Assembly: GCA_043820105.1 (NCBI GenBank)
Contig: JBDREC010000083.1
Location: 1 to 39,712, forward strand
Origin: JBDREC01 sp043820105 [NCBI: Pseudomonadota bacterium]
Lineage (GTDB): Bacteria > Bdellovibrionota_F > JAHFAK01
Direction of reading: 5' to 3'
DNA length: 39,712 nucleotides
Shown: positions 1 through 7,343 of the stretch, piece by piece
Layout: each line of letters begins with the position of its first letter
How positions within the stretch are numbered: the first letter of the stretch is position 1
Translations under genes and position numbers: made by a program
The notes under the pieces: model-generated
Seen by the model: only the letters and a program-made list of their open reading frames with translations
The model's database searches: none
Told to the model about the DNA's origin: nothing

Positions 1-224
1 TTTTATTAAAATTATATTTTAATATAAAGAACTTTTTCAATTATTTTTCTCGTTTTTTTTTCATCGAAAATCTTCAATAATTATTACTGCCTTTTTTTCA
101 GACTTTTCTTGAAAGGCACATATAATAAGGCTTAAATAATATATATATTATAAAAATTATAGTAACATTTATACACATCTGAATATTAACTTTTATAAAT
201 ATTAAAATATTTAATCTCTTTGTA
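1..224. other. AT-rich gene-free leader region
   Basis: No convincing reading frame or RNA gene is visible. The stretch is extremely AT-rich, with runs of TA steps around 139-160. One 9-mer matching the DnaA-box consensus (TTATACACA, 169-177) occurs, but a single box in such AT-rich DNA is expected by chance. The region most likely carries upstream promoter sequence for the lysine-rich gene that follows. Confidence 0.5.
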
Positions 225-253
225 TTGACAATTGTACATCAAATAAATATAAT
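225..253 (+). promoter_or_regulatory. Consensus sigma70 promoter of the lysine-rich gene
   Basis: A perfect -35 hexamer TTGACA (225-230) is followed after exactly 17 bases by a perfect -10 hexamer TATAAT (248-253). The predicted start of transcription is near 260, giving a leader of about 40 bases before the ATG at 301, with a GAGGAGTG ribosome binding site near 289-296. A full-consensus promoter suggests strong constitutive expression. Confidence 0.75.
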
Positions 254-300
254 TTAGCATAGTTATATTTAATTTACTAAACCTTCAAGAGGAGTGAAGT

Positions 301-546
301 ATGGCAGTTAAAAAAGTACTTAAGAAGAAACCAGTTGCTAAAAAACCAGTTGCTAAAAAACCAGTTAAAAAAGTGGTTAAAAAAGTAGCAGCTAAAAAAG
401 TAGCAGCTAAAAAACCAGCAGCTAAAAAACCAGCAGTTAAAAAAGCAGTTAAAAAAGTGGTTAAAAAAGTAGCAGCTAAAAAACCAGTTGCTAAAAAACC
501 AGTTGCTAAAAAACCTGCTAAGAAAAAAGTTGCTAAAAAAGCATAA
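301..546 (+). CDS. Histone H1-like lysine-rich repeat protein
   Basis: An 81-residue protein made almost only of Lys, Ala, Val and Pro, built from degenerate repeats of the type AAKKPVAKKP. There are no acidic or aromatic residues and no hydrophobic segment. This composition matches the C-terminal tails of eukaryotic histone H1 and bacterial H1-like proteins such as chlamydial Hc2 or the AlgP tail, which bind DNA non-specifically through charge. A nucleoid-packing role is inferred from that. The ATG at 301 follows a good GGAG site. The gene stands alone behind a full-consensus promoter and in front of a hairpin, so it looks like a strongly expressed single-gene unit. The repeats make length variation between strains likely. 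The open frame on the opposite strand here is only a shadow of the repeat. Confidence 0.8.
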   Translation: MAVKKVLKKKPVAKKPVAKKPVKKVVKKVAAKKVAAKKPAAKKPAVKKAVKKVVKKVAAKKPVAKKPVAKKPAKKKVAKKA

Positions 547-571
547 AGATTAAACTCTAGTTTAGTCTTTA
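544..571 (+). terminator. Hairpin overlapping the stop codon of the lysine-rich gene
   Basis: Arms 544-556 and 559-571 are complementary over about 12 pairs with one G-T pair and a TCTA loop. The left arm includes the TAA stop codon. The following bases are only moderately T-rich, so this is a plausible but not textbook intrinsic terminator. Confidence 0.5.
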
Positions 572-713
572 TAAAATTGTTTAATTTGGAATCTAGCAAA
601 ACGTTTCTAGATAGGCCTAAGATTGAGTGCTAAGAACGGGTGTCTAAAAATGGCTGGAATTCTACAAACGACTTTTACACATCTTTAAAAAATTATGTGA
701 AAATACTAGTCTT

Positions 714-735
714 ACGACGAATTCAATTTCGTCGT
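714..735. terminator. Hairpin between convergent genes
   Basis: An 8-bp perfect inverted repeat (ACGACGAA at 714-721 with TTCGTCGT at 728-735, 6-base loop). It lies between the end of the plus-strand lysine-rich gene and the end of the minus-strand lipoprotein gene, so it could stop transcription from either side. T-tracts are weak. Confidence 0.4.
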
Positions 736-779
736 TTATGTGCTTGATATTATAATTTTATTGAAATTTAAGTCTTACA

Positions 780-1598
780 TTAAGGAATACATTTATTGAT
801 ACGATTTAGGATTGAAAGCTTGGCATTTTTTCTATCATTTTCATAGGTAACATCTACAAAAATTTCAAGAGGATTGGCTCTTAGCTTTGCAGGCTCATTA
901 GAACTTAGATAATTAAAATTATTAACCACCTGGGCACTTAATGCTGGGCAAAGTGGATTATTTGGGTCAAGCAAAGCATCTCTAAGAGCATACATTTTAT
1001 CACAATCAACAACAGGTGTTTTACCAATTGCTGTTACGCTATCTGTCAACTCATTATATTGCCCTGCATGTTTATTTCTTAATAAACCAATTTCACATCT
1101 TCTATCAGATATTCTTTTAGGGAGAACACTTTTTATTACCCACTTCCAATCATTTGTTCTTTCATAATCTGGACCTTCATCAACATAGTCAGTATCAATT
1201 GGTGCTGGAGGAGGTGTGTATACTTCTGGACATGGATTTTCATCACCACCACAAGGATCTTCTTCTTCACACTCTCTAGGATCACAACCAACATAACCAC
1301 AGCACATTGGAACTTCAACAACTTGATAAGGTTGAATATATTTAACCTTAACTTGTTTCTTTGTTACATTTACAACTGGTGTTTGTGGCGCTTGATAATC
1401 AGGCATTTGGCCAAGTTGATCAAGAACTGATTGAGCAATAGAAGGACCAGCAGCAGGAGGTGGAGGTGTAATGCCTTGATTATTTGCTGAATTATTAGCA
1501 TTGAAATCTACTGGCATTGGCTTATATTTTTTACATGATGAAAAAACAAGCACTCCGAAAATCAATGTACTAATTAAAATAAATTTTACTATTTTCAT
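780..1598 (-). CDS. Cys-rich hypothetical lipoprotein
   Basis: A 272-residue protein of unknown function. The N terminus is a lipoprotein signal: Lys-containing start, hydrophobic core and lipobox FSSC with the acylated cysteine at 22, so it should be membrane-anchored after signal peptidase II cleavage. A proline-rich linker follows (roughly residues 45-60). The middle (about residues 95-130) is strikingly rich in cysteine and acidic residues, with CC, CDPREC and PCGG motifs that could form disulfides or bind metal. The C-terminal half is an ordinary mixed-composition domain I do not recognise. The ATG has an AGGA site about 8 bases upstream. It lies next to two other small lipoprotein genes with equally skewed composition. 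Confidence 0.65.
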   Translation of the reverse strand: MKIVKFILISTLIFGVLVFSSCKKYKPMPVDFNANNSANNQGITPPPPAAGPSIAQSVLDQLGQMPDYQAPQTPVVNVTKKQVKVKYIQPYQVVEVPMCCGYVGCDPRECEEEDPCGGDENPCPEVYTPPPAPIDTDYVDEGPDYERTNDWKWVIKSVLPKRISDRRCEIGLLRNKHAGQYNELTDSVTAIGKTPVVDCDKMYALRDALLDPNNPLCPALSAQVVNNFNYLSSNEPAKLRANPLEIFVDVTYENDRKNAKLSILNRINKCIP

Positions 1599-1667
1599 GT
1601 GATGTCCTATTAATAGTTAAAAAATTAACTTTACTCCTACCCTTATACCTATCCCAAAAAACTTATC

Positions 1668-1910
1668 TCAGTCAGATTCTGCGGTTTTAATAGCAGCGAG
1701 AAAATACTGAAGTGATTTTCCTGCTAGTTTTGATACATCAAAAGTTTCTCCATCTGCTGCATTTAGGCCACTTGAAACTACAACAGTCTTGGCGCCGTCT
1801 TCGCTAGTTTCTACAGACAATTTAAAACCCACTGATATTAACATTATATCAACACCTTCGTAACAGCCGTCACAGTCTGTCGCATGAATTTTATAAGGTT
1901 TTTTTTTCAT
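1668..1910 (-). pseudogene. Frameshifted 3' part of the repeat lipoprotein gene
   Basis: An 80-residue open frame whose only in-frame ATG lies within codons of the upstream gene. It has no signal peptide of its own. Its sequence is the continuation of the second repeat of the neighbouring lipoprotein: the motif TDCDGCYEGVDIML matches TDCDGCSEGVEIML of the first repeat, and the tail FDVSKLAGKSLQYF matches FDVTKIAGKPLKFY. The two frames meet at a run of nine A on the coding strand (1899-1907). Eight A would fuse them. It is therefore not an independent gene but the detached end of a protein of about 350 residues. Sequencing error, real mutation or slippage expression are all possible. Confidence 0.7.
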
Positions 1911-2730
1911 GTGTGATCAATTCACATACATATGTCTCAGAAGGTTCTACATGTTCTGACCATAGTTTAAAACCTTCAGGCATGAAAAATTCTTCTTCTG
2001 TCCAGCCTTCTAGTTCATATTCTTCGTCATTAACTTTTAATGAAATATCAGTAACCCCGTTTATCATATTTATTGAAACAGCAAGAAGATCCTCTTCAGG
2101 ATCAATTATGGGATCAGTGTTGTCTAGTGCTGCTTCAATACCTTCTATATAGAACTTAAGAGGTTTTCCTGCAATCTTTGTTACATCAAATTCTTCATCA
2201 GCTGCTTTTACAGCTTCGCTTGATATATTAACAACTTCTGCATCGCCCTCACCTTTTTCCAAAGTGAAAGTAAAAGTTACGGCTGTTAGCATAATTTCTA
2301 CACCTTCGCTACAACCATCACAATCAGTAACCTTTATTTTAAAAGGTTCCCCTGTAGATGCTGCTAGGCTTATAACTGCAAGGCCAGCTGGATCAACGCT
2401 TAAGTTATAAGCTTCTGGCAATGAAATTTCATCTTTCCATCCATCAATTTCTGCTTCTGTATCATTAATTTTTACAGTTACATTCCACTTATTATCTTTA
2501 CCTTCAATATTTATTGCTATTTTATTTTCAGTCCCTGGAACAGGGTCTTCTGGATCATCATCTTTTGGGGGTGCTGGAGCTGGTTTTGGATCATCTCCGC
2601 CTTTTTTAGCAGCCTTAGCTGCCTCTGCCTTTTCCTTAGCCCCTGGAATCTCTCTTTTGCAAGATGTTGTTAAAACACTCACAGAAATTATGAATATTAA
2701 GGTAATAAGTATTATAAATAACTTCTTCAT
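1891..2730 (-). CDS. Repeat-containing lipoprotein, frameshifted at its 3' end
   Basis: This 279-residue reading frame starts with a lipoprotein signal (lipobox TTSC, cysteine 24). A charged Ala/Lys/Pro/Asp-rich linker to about residue 70 probably spans from membrane to domain. Two copies of a domain of about 110-120 residues follow. Each copy has a strand-rich start, a GW(K/T)(D/E)E motif, a conserved TDCDGC-EGV motif and an FDVTK-AGK-L motif. The second copy is cut off after HEKK, where the frame runs into a stop just past an A9 run, and continues in another frame (1668-1910). The function is unknown. The paired cysteines in each repeat suggest a disulfide or metal site. An AGGGG ribosome site precedes the ATG. 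Confidence 0.65.
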   Translation of the reverse strand: MKKLFIILITLIFIISVSVLTTSCKREIPGAKEKAEAAKAAKKGGDDPKPAPAPPKDDDPEDPVPGTENKIAINIEGKDNKWNVTVKINDTEAEIDGWKDEISLPEAYNLSVDPAGLAVISLAASTGEPFKIKVTDCDGCSEGVEIMLTAVTFTFTLEKGEGDAEVVNISSEAVKAADEEFDVTKIAGKPLKFYIEGIEAALDNTDPIIDPEEDLLAVSINMINGVTDISLKVNDEEYELEGWTEEEFFMPEGFKLWSEHVEPSETYVCELITHEKKTL

Positions 2731-3069
2731 TAAATAACCCCTATAATAAAATTTAAGTTATTAGAATTTCCAATTTGATATAATTCATATTCAAGAATCA
2801 TACCAAGAAGGATTAAAAACTAATATCTCATATTTCCGGACACTTACACAAGTCGTATTGGAAGATGAAAAGGTTTATTGGGACATGCCATCCTCAAAAA
2901 TCATGTTTTTTTGACCTATTTATGTCTTATAATAAATTTTTCTGAAACTAGCTAAAATGACTCAACATTTTGATTTTTCAAAGAAATTGTTTTAGGACGG
3001 TTTTTGGCGCACTTTGTGCATAATATAAAAATTAAATAAAAAAATCTGACTTTATATTGGAGGCAGTTA
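2731..3069. other. Gene-free divergent intergenic region
   Basis: About 340 bases between two divergent lipoprotein genes. No gene is supported; short open stretches have no start with a ribosome site. It must hold promoters for both sides, but no hexamer pair has good spacing. A TATAAT at 2928-2933 has a TTGACC only 11 bases upstream. A small GCAC-TTT-GTGC inverted repeat (3009-3019) next to CATAAT (3019-3024) could be an operator over the -10 of the plus-strand gene. Confidence 0.35.
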
Positions 3070-3537
3070 ATGAAGAAATTATTTTTAATATTAATATCCA
3101 TTTCAGCAATAGCTGTAATGTCATGCTCTAATTATGACAATAATCCCTGGGGCTATGTAGATGCTGATGGAGATGGCGTAGCTGATGGCTCTGAAACAGG
3201 TTATTATAACTCAACAGAAGTTAACATAGGAATTGAAGCTGGCACTGTATCAGAATTCAAAGAAAACTTTTTACAGTGTGTAGAATATGTTGAAGATTCA
3301 TGTAAAAATGAAAATTATGAGTGTGTTGAAGAAATGGTTGAATACTGCATTGAAGATTATGATGATTATATTGACGATTTATGTGATGAAGAAGATGTTT
3401 GCCAGCCTGAAGTAGTAATTAATTGTGTAGAAAATATTCTTGATGATGAAGACGAAAACGCCGATTTTTTTGAAGCTCTTGAAGACTGTGAAGATGCAGA
3501 TTATGAAAATAACGATAATGATGAAGATGAAAAATAA
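3070..3537 (+). CDS. Small acidic lipoprotein with a calcium-loop motif
   Basis: A 155-residue lipoprotein (lipobox VMSC, cysteine 19). Just after the lipidated end is DADGDGVADG, the DxDxDG calcium-binding loop found in thrombospondin type 3 and dockerin-like repeats, which suggests a metal-stabilised extended segment. The rest is very rich in Asp and Glu and has regularly placed cysteines (about ten after the anchor), probably disulfide-bonded helices. The C terminus is almost entirely acidic. A GGAGG site sits 6 bases before the ATG. I do not recognise the family. It could be a metal-binding envelope protein, but that is inference from composition only. Confidence 0.65.
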   Translation: MKKLFLILISISAIAVMSCSNYDNNPWGYVDADGDGVADGSETGYYNSTEVNIGIEAGTVSEFKENFLQCVEYVEDSCKNENYECVEEMVEYCIEDYDDYIDDLCDEEDVCQPEVVINCVENILDDEDENADFFEALEDCEDADYENNDNDEDEK

Positions 3538-3572
3538 TTTTGAATTTTGAATCTTGAATTTTGAATTATTAA
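3538..3572. repeat. Heptamer array, word TTTTGAA (5 units)
   Basis: Five units of exactly 7 bases (TTTTGAA, TTTTGAA, TCTTGAA, TTTTGAA, TTATTAA). The array starts on the base after the stop codon of the small lipoprotein gene and ends on the base before the stop codon of proS on the other strand, so the 35-base gap between these convergent genes is entirely array. Confidence 0.75.
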
Positions 3573-5006
3573 TCAATACGCTTTGGCGAAAATTACGCGC
3601 CTTTTGGAGTCCTTTTCACATCTAATACACTTTCCTGCTTCTTTTTCATAATCAAAAGTTAGACAGCGAATTGAAGCTTTTGTTTCTGCTGCTATTTTCT
3701 TTTCGCAAGCTCCATCTCCGCACCAGTGTGCATTTATAAAGCCTCCAGGATTTTCGAGCTTTTCTTTAAAATCATCGTAGGTATCAACATTGAAAGTATG
3801 ATCTTCGCGGAGCTTTAAAGCTCTATCAAATAAGGTCTTTTGAATATTATCTAAAGTATCTTTAACAACTTGAACGAAACCTTCTTTAGTTACTGTAAAT
3901 TTTTCTTTTGTGTCTCTTCTTGCAAAGAATAAGGAATTATTTTCCATATCCTTTGGACCAATGTCTATTCTTAAAGGAATACCAACAAGTTCTGCTTCTG
4001 CAAACTTCCAACCAGGTTTATAATTTTCTCTATCATCTAAAATATGATTAATGGAAGCCTTGGTTAATTCTTCAGAAACTGCCTTTGCATAAGCCATAAT
4101 CTCTTCTTTTTGATCATCATTTTTGGAAATAGGTATAATTATAACCTTATTTTCAGCTAGCTTTGGAGGCAGAATTAAACCTTCATCATCTGAATGAGCC
4201 ATTATTAAGGCTCCAATTAATCTTGTTGAAACACCCCAGCTAGTTGCATAAACATATTTCATTTCACCATCAGAATCCTGAAATTTCACATCAAAAGCTT
4301 TTGCAAAATTTTGATCCAAATTGTGACTTGTTCCTGCTTGCAATGCCTTTTTATCTTGCATCATGGCTTCAATACAATAGGTGTGTTTAGCTCCTGCAAA
4401 TTTTTCATTCTCTGTTTTTATGCCCGTTAAAACTGGAACAGCCATATATTCTTCTGCAAACTTTTTATAAACTCCAAGCATCTTTACTGTTTCTTCTTCT
4501 GCTTCTTCAGCAGTTGCATGAGCTGTGTGACCTTCTTGCCATAAAAATTCAGTTGTTCTTAAAAAAAGCCTTGTTCTCATTTCCCATCTAACAACATTTG
4601 CCCATTGATTATATAAAAGAGGTAAGTCTCGATAAGACATTATCCATTTTTTATACATACTCCAAATAATAGTTTCAGATGTTGGTCTAATAAATAATGG
4701 CTCATCAAGCTTTTTACCACCACCATGGGTAACAACAGCACATTCAGGTGAAAAACCTTCAACGTGTTCAGCTTCTTTATGCATAAAGCTTTCAGGAATA
4801 AGCATAGGGAAATAGGCATTTTTATGCCCTGTTTCCTTAAACATCTTATCAAGATTTTTCTGAATATTTTCCCAGATCTCATAGCCATTTGGTCTTATTA
4901 CCATACAACCCTTAACAGGTGAATAGTCAGCAAGTTTTGCATTTATAACAATATCAACATACCATTTTGAATAATCTTCAGACCTAGGCGTAATTCTCTT
5001 TGCCAT
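3573..5006 (-). CDS. proS: Prolyl-tRNA synthetase (archaeal/eukaryal type)
   Basis: A 477-residue class II aminoacyl-tRNA synthetase that charges tRNA-Pro with proline in the cytoplasm. Class II motif 2 is seen as RWE...[16 protein letters not shown] and motif 3 as [10 protein letters not shown]. The anticodon-binding domain follows, and then the C-terminal domain typical of the shorter archaeal/eukaryal-like ProRS form also found in some bacteria, with zinc-ligand-like cysteines (CGDGAC, then C-x13-C-x2-C) and the characteristic terminal tyrosine (AKAY). There is no INS editing domain, in line with its length. The ATG has a GGGAGAA site 6 bases upstream. It lies 71 bases downstream of rho on the same strand and is probably co-transcribed with it, with a heptamer array in the gap. 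Confidence 0.95.
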   Translation of the reverse strand: MAKRITPRSEDYSKWYVDIVINAKLADYSPVKGCMVIRPNGYEIWENIQKNLDKMFKETGHKNAYFPMLIPESFMHKEAEHVEGFSPECAVVTHGGGKKLDEPLFIRPTSETIIWSMYKKWIMSYRDLPLLYNQWANVVRWEMRTRLFLRTTEFLWQEGHTAHATAEEAEEETVKMLGVYKKFAEEYMAVPVLTGIKTENEKFAGAKHTYCIEAMMQDKKALQAGTSHNLDQNFAKAFDVKFQDSDGEMKYVYATSWGVSTRLIGALIMAHSDDEGLILPPKLAENKVIIIPISKNDDQKEEIMAYAKAVSEELTKASINHILDDRENYKPGWKFAEAELVGIPLRIDIGPKDMENNSLFFARRDTKEKFTVTKEGFVQVVKDTLDNIQKTLFDRALKLREDHTFNVDTYDDFKEKLENPGGFINAHWCGDGACEKKIAAETKASIRCLTFDYEKEAGKCIRCEKDSKRRVIFAKAY

Positions 5007-5043
5007 TAAATTCTCCCAAACACTGTTCAGTTGGATAATGTTA

Positions 5044-5078
5044 AGCTGAAGGCTGATAGCCGAAAGCTGACAGCTTCC
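5044..5078. repeat. Heptamer array, word AGCTGAN (5 units)
   Basis: Five 7-base units (AGCTGAA, GGCTGAT, AGCCGAA, AGCTGAC, AGCTTCC) in the rho-proS gap, running up to the last base of the rho stop codon. The same word recurs in an independent array at 16614-16648. Confidence 0.75.
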
Positions 5079-6325
5079 TATTGATTCATTGAAGCTAAGA
5101 ACTCATCATTGGTTTCAGTTTTTGTAAACTTATCAAGTAAAAATTCCATTGTATCAACTGCATTAAGAGGATGCAGCACTTTTCTAAGAATCCAAATCTT
5201 AGCCAAAGTATCTTTATCAAGAAGCAGTTCTTCTTTTCTTGTACCTGACTTATTAATATCCATTGATGGAAAAAGTCTTCTTTCAACAAGTTTTCTGTCA
5301 AGATGAATTTCCAAGTTACCTGTTCCTTTGAATTCTTCAAAGATAACTTCGTCCATTCTTGAACCTGTATCAATCAGAGCTGTTGCTATAATTGTTAAGC
5401 TGCCGCCTTCTTCGATGTTACGAGCAGCACCAAAAAATCTTTTTGGTCTGTGCAGAGCATTAGAATCAACACCACCTGAAAGAATTTTTCCTGAAGGAGG
5501 AACAACTGTGTTATAAGCTCTGGCAAGCCTTGTAATTGAGTCAAGCAAGATAACAACATCTTTTTTATGTTCAACAAGTCTTTTTGCTTTTTCAATAACC
5601 ATTTCAGCAACCTGTACGTGTCTTTGTGCAGGTTCATCAAAAGTTGAGCTTATTACTTCGCCCCTAACAGATCTTTGCATATCTGTAACTTCTTCAGGTC
5701 TTTCATCAATTAGCAAAACAATCAAAGTTGCCTCAGGATTGTTTTTTTCAATTGCATGAGCAATATCTTGAAGTAGCATTGTTTTACCAGTTCTTGGTGG
5801 AGCAACGATTAATGCACGTTGACCTTTTCCAACAGGTGTTAAGAGATCCATAATCCTTGTTGTGTAGTTTCTAGGCGCCCATTCAAGATTAAGTTTCTCA
5901 TCAGGATATAACGGTGTTAAGTTATCAAATAAAACCTTTTGATGCATAACTTCTGGATCTTCAAAATTCACAGTATTAACTTTTAATAGTGCAAAATATC
6001 TTTCATTATCCTTGGGAGGCCTAATCATGCCAGCAACTGTATCGCCTGTTTTAAGACCAAATTTTTTGATTTGTGAAGGTGAAACATAAATGTCATCAGG
6101 ACCAGGAAGATAGTTATAGTTAGGTGCTCTTAAAAATCCGAAACCATCAGGAAGTGTTTCTAAAACACCTTCTCCATAAATTTCACCATCTTTTTCTGCT
6201 TTTGTTTGTAAAAGGGCAAAGATAAGTTCTTGCTTACGCATGGTTGCTGCTGATTCGATTTTAAGATCTTTGGCGAGCTTTAAAAGTTCGCTAGGTTTTT
6301 TTTCTTTTAGTTCGTTTAAATTCAT
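5078..6325 (-). CDS. rho: Transcription termination factor Rho
   Basis: A 415-residue hexameric RNA helicase that ends transcription of untranslated RNA. In order: a Rho_N helical domain (1-45), the cold-shock-like RNA-binding domain (about 50-120, with DGFGFLR and [12 protein letters not shown]), then the RecA-type ATPase with P-loop APPRTGKT (Lys 181), [25 protein letters not shown] and the Q/R-loop segment. The length is typical of Rho without an inserted N-terminal extension. A GGAGT site precedes the ATG. A promoter is visible about 110 bases upstream (6437-6464), giving a long leader. That fits the known attenuation-type self-control of rho, although no leader element can be proven here. 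It is followed by proS. Confidence 0.97.
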   Translation of the reverse strand: MNLNELKEKKPSELLKLAKDLKIESAATMRKQELIFALLQTKAEKDGEIYGEGVLETLPDGFGFLRAPNYNYLPGPDDIYVSPSQIKKFGLKTGDTVAGMIRPPKDNERYFALLKVNTVNFEDPEVMHQKVLFDNLTPLYPDEKLNLEWAPRNYTTRIMDLLTPVGKGQRALIVAPPRTGKTMLLQDIAHAIEKNNPEATLIVLLIDERPEEVTDMQRSVRGEVISSTFDEPAQRHVQVAEMVIEKAKRLVEHKKDVVILLDSITRLARAYNTVVPPSGKILSGGVDSNALHRPKRFFGAARNIEEGGSLTIIATALIDTGSRMDEVIFEEFKGTGNLEIHLDRKLVERRLFPSMDINKSGTRKEELLLDKDTLAKIWILRKVLHPLNAVDTMEFLLDKFTKTETNDEFLASMNQ

Positions 6326-6436
6326 TATTTGACTCCATTGAAATTATATATATATGAATAATATTATTGTTGGCTAATATGGGTAGTTTTCTTTGCTAAT
6401 TAGTAATAATAAGAATCGTATTATTTATATTGAATG

Positions 6437-6464
6437 ATATTAATCATTTGTTTTAAAATGTCAA
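6437..6464 (-). promoter_or_regulatory. Predicted rho promoter
   Basis: On the minus strand a perfect TTGACA (6459-6464) lies 16 bases before TAATAT (6437-6442). It lies between dprA and rho and would give a leader of about 105 bases in front of rho. Confidence 0.45.
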
Positions 6465-6482
6465 TATGTTTTCATATTTTTG

Positions 6483-7337
6483 TCAAATTTTAATATCTGT
6501 AACAGTTTCAATTGAAATAGCGCCTTCATCAAGAAGCTTAAAATTTCCTTCATTTTCCTTTCTTTTTTTATCCCATTTTACAACAAAAACGTCACGGTTT
6601 TGTTCAAGAGCCATCCTGGCAGTTATTAATGAGCCAGATCTTAAAGAGGCCTCAATAATTATAATAGATTTTGAAAGGCCACTAATAATTCGATTTCTTC
6701 TTGGGAAATGATAAGGAAGAGCTGGCATGCCAATTGGGTATTCTGATAAAAGAAGGTTATCTTTTAGTAATTGAGCATACAGGTATTTATTTGAAGGAGG
6801 ATAAATACTGTCAACTCCTGAACCTAGAACAGCTATTGTTTCGCCATTTGATTTTAAAGCACCAAGATGAGCTGAGGCATCTATTCCAAAAGCCATGCCA
6901 GAGACAATACAAAAACCTTTTTTTGAAAGTTCAAAGGCAAACTCAAAGGCAAAATCTTCAGCTTCACGGGTACATTTTCTAGCTCCAACAATTCCAATAG
7001 TTTTTTTGTTTTTTAAAACAGCTGGATTACCTCTTAAATAAAGCAAGCAAGGAGGATCAAAAAGCTGACCTAAAAGTTTAGGATAATCTTTACTGTAAAT
7101 ATTCAAAAAACTTATGTCATTATTTTTTTCGATAAAAAATGAATTTCTAATGCTTTTTGACTGTTTAAACTTCTCATAGTCATTTAAAAATTCTTTGAAA
7201 AAATCTAATCTTTTATCAATTATATCTTTTGGTTTAAGTTTTTGTGTATATAGATAATTTAATAAAGTGCTATTATTATGAATTCTTTGGCTTAATAAAA
7301 GCCAAATTTTATCTTCATTGTTAAGAAGTGGGCACAT
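6483..7337 (-). CDS. dprA: DNA processing protein DprA
   Basis: A 284-residue single-strand DNA-binding protein that loads RecA during natural transformation. The Rossmann-like DprA core is clear from about residue 100: TIGIVGARKCT, the SGMAFGIDASAH motif, ETIAVLGSGVDSIYPP, LLSEYP, FPRRNRIISGLS and EASLRSGSLITA. An N-terminal helical region of about 95 residues has no clear signature. The C-terminal winged-helix domain found in longer DprA proteins is absent, so this is the short form. The start codon is 6 bases after the nrdJ stop with no strong ribosome site, suggesting translational coupling to nrdJ. No other competence gene is in the window. Confidence 0.93.
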   Translation of the reverse strand: MCPLLNNEDKIWLLLSQRIHNNSTLLNYLYTQKLKPKDIIDKRLDFFKEFLNDYEKFKQSKSIRNSFFIEKNNDISFLNIYSKDYPKLLGQLFDPPCLLYLRGNPAVLKNKKTIGIVGARKCTREAEDFAFEFAFELSKKGFCIVSGMAFGIDASAHLGALKSNGETIAVLGSGVDSIYPPSNKYLYAQLLKDNLLLSEYPIGMPALPYHFPRRNRIISGLSKSIIIIEASLRSGSLITARMALEQNRDVFVVKWDKKRKENEGNFKLLDEGAISIETVTDIKI

Positions 7338-7343
7338 CTTGAT

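Noticed and set aside
1-300. Possible origin of replication (AT-rich, one DnaA-box match at 169-177)
   Set aside because: Only one box is present; similar 9-mers occur elsewhere (for example 3015-3023 on the minus strand), and there is no dnaA or dnaN nearby.
285-599. 104-codon open frame on the minus strand opposite the lysine-rich gene
   Set aside because: It is the antisense reading of the AAR/CCW codon repeats, giving an artificial FLATGFLA repeat. The plus strand has a consensus promoter and ribosome site.
1899-1907. Programmed -1 ribosomal frameshift at the A9 run
   Set aside because: Joining the frames needs loss of one base (a +1 shift in reading), not -1; transcript slippage or an indel fits better.
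2780-2960. Short open stretches that could be a gene relic in the divergent gap
   Set aside because: About 40 codons without start, ribosome site or recognisable motif; chance cannot be excluded.
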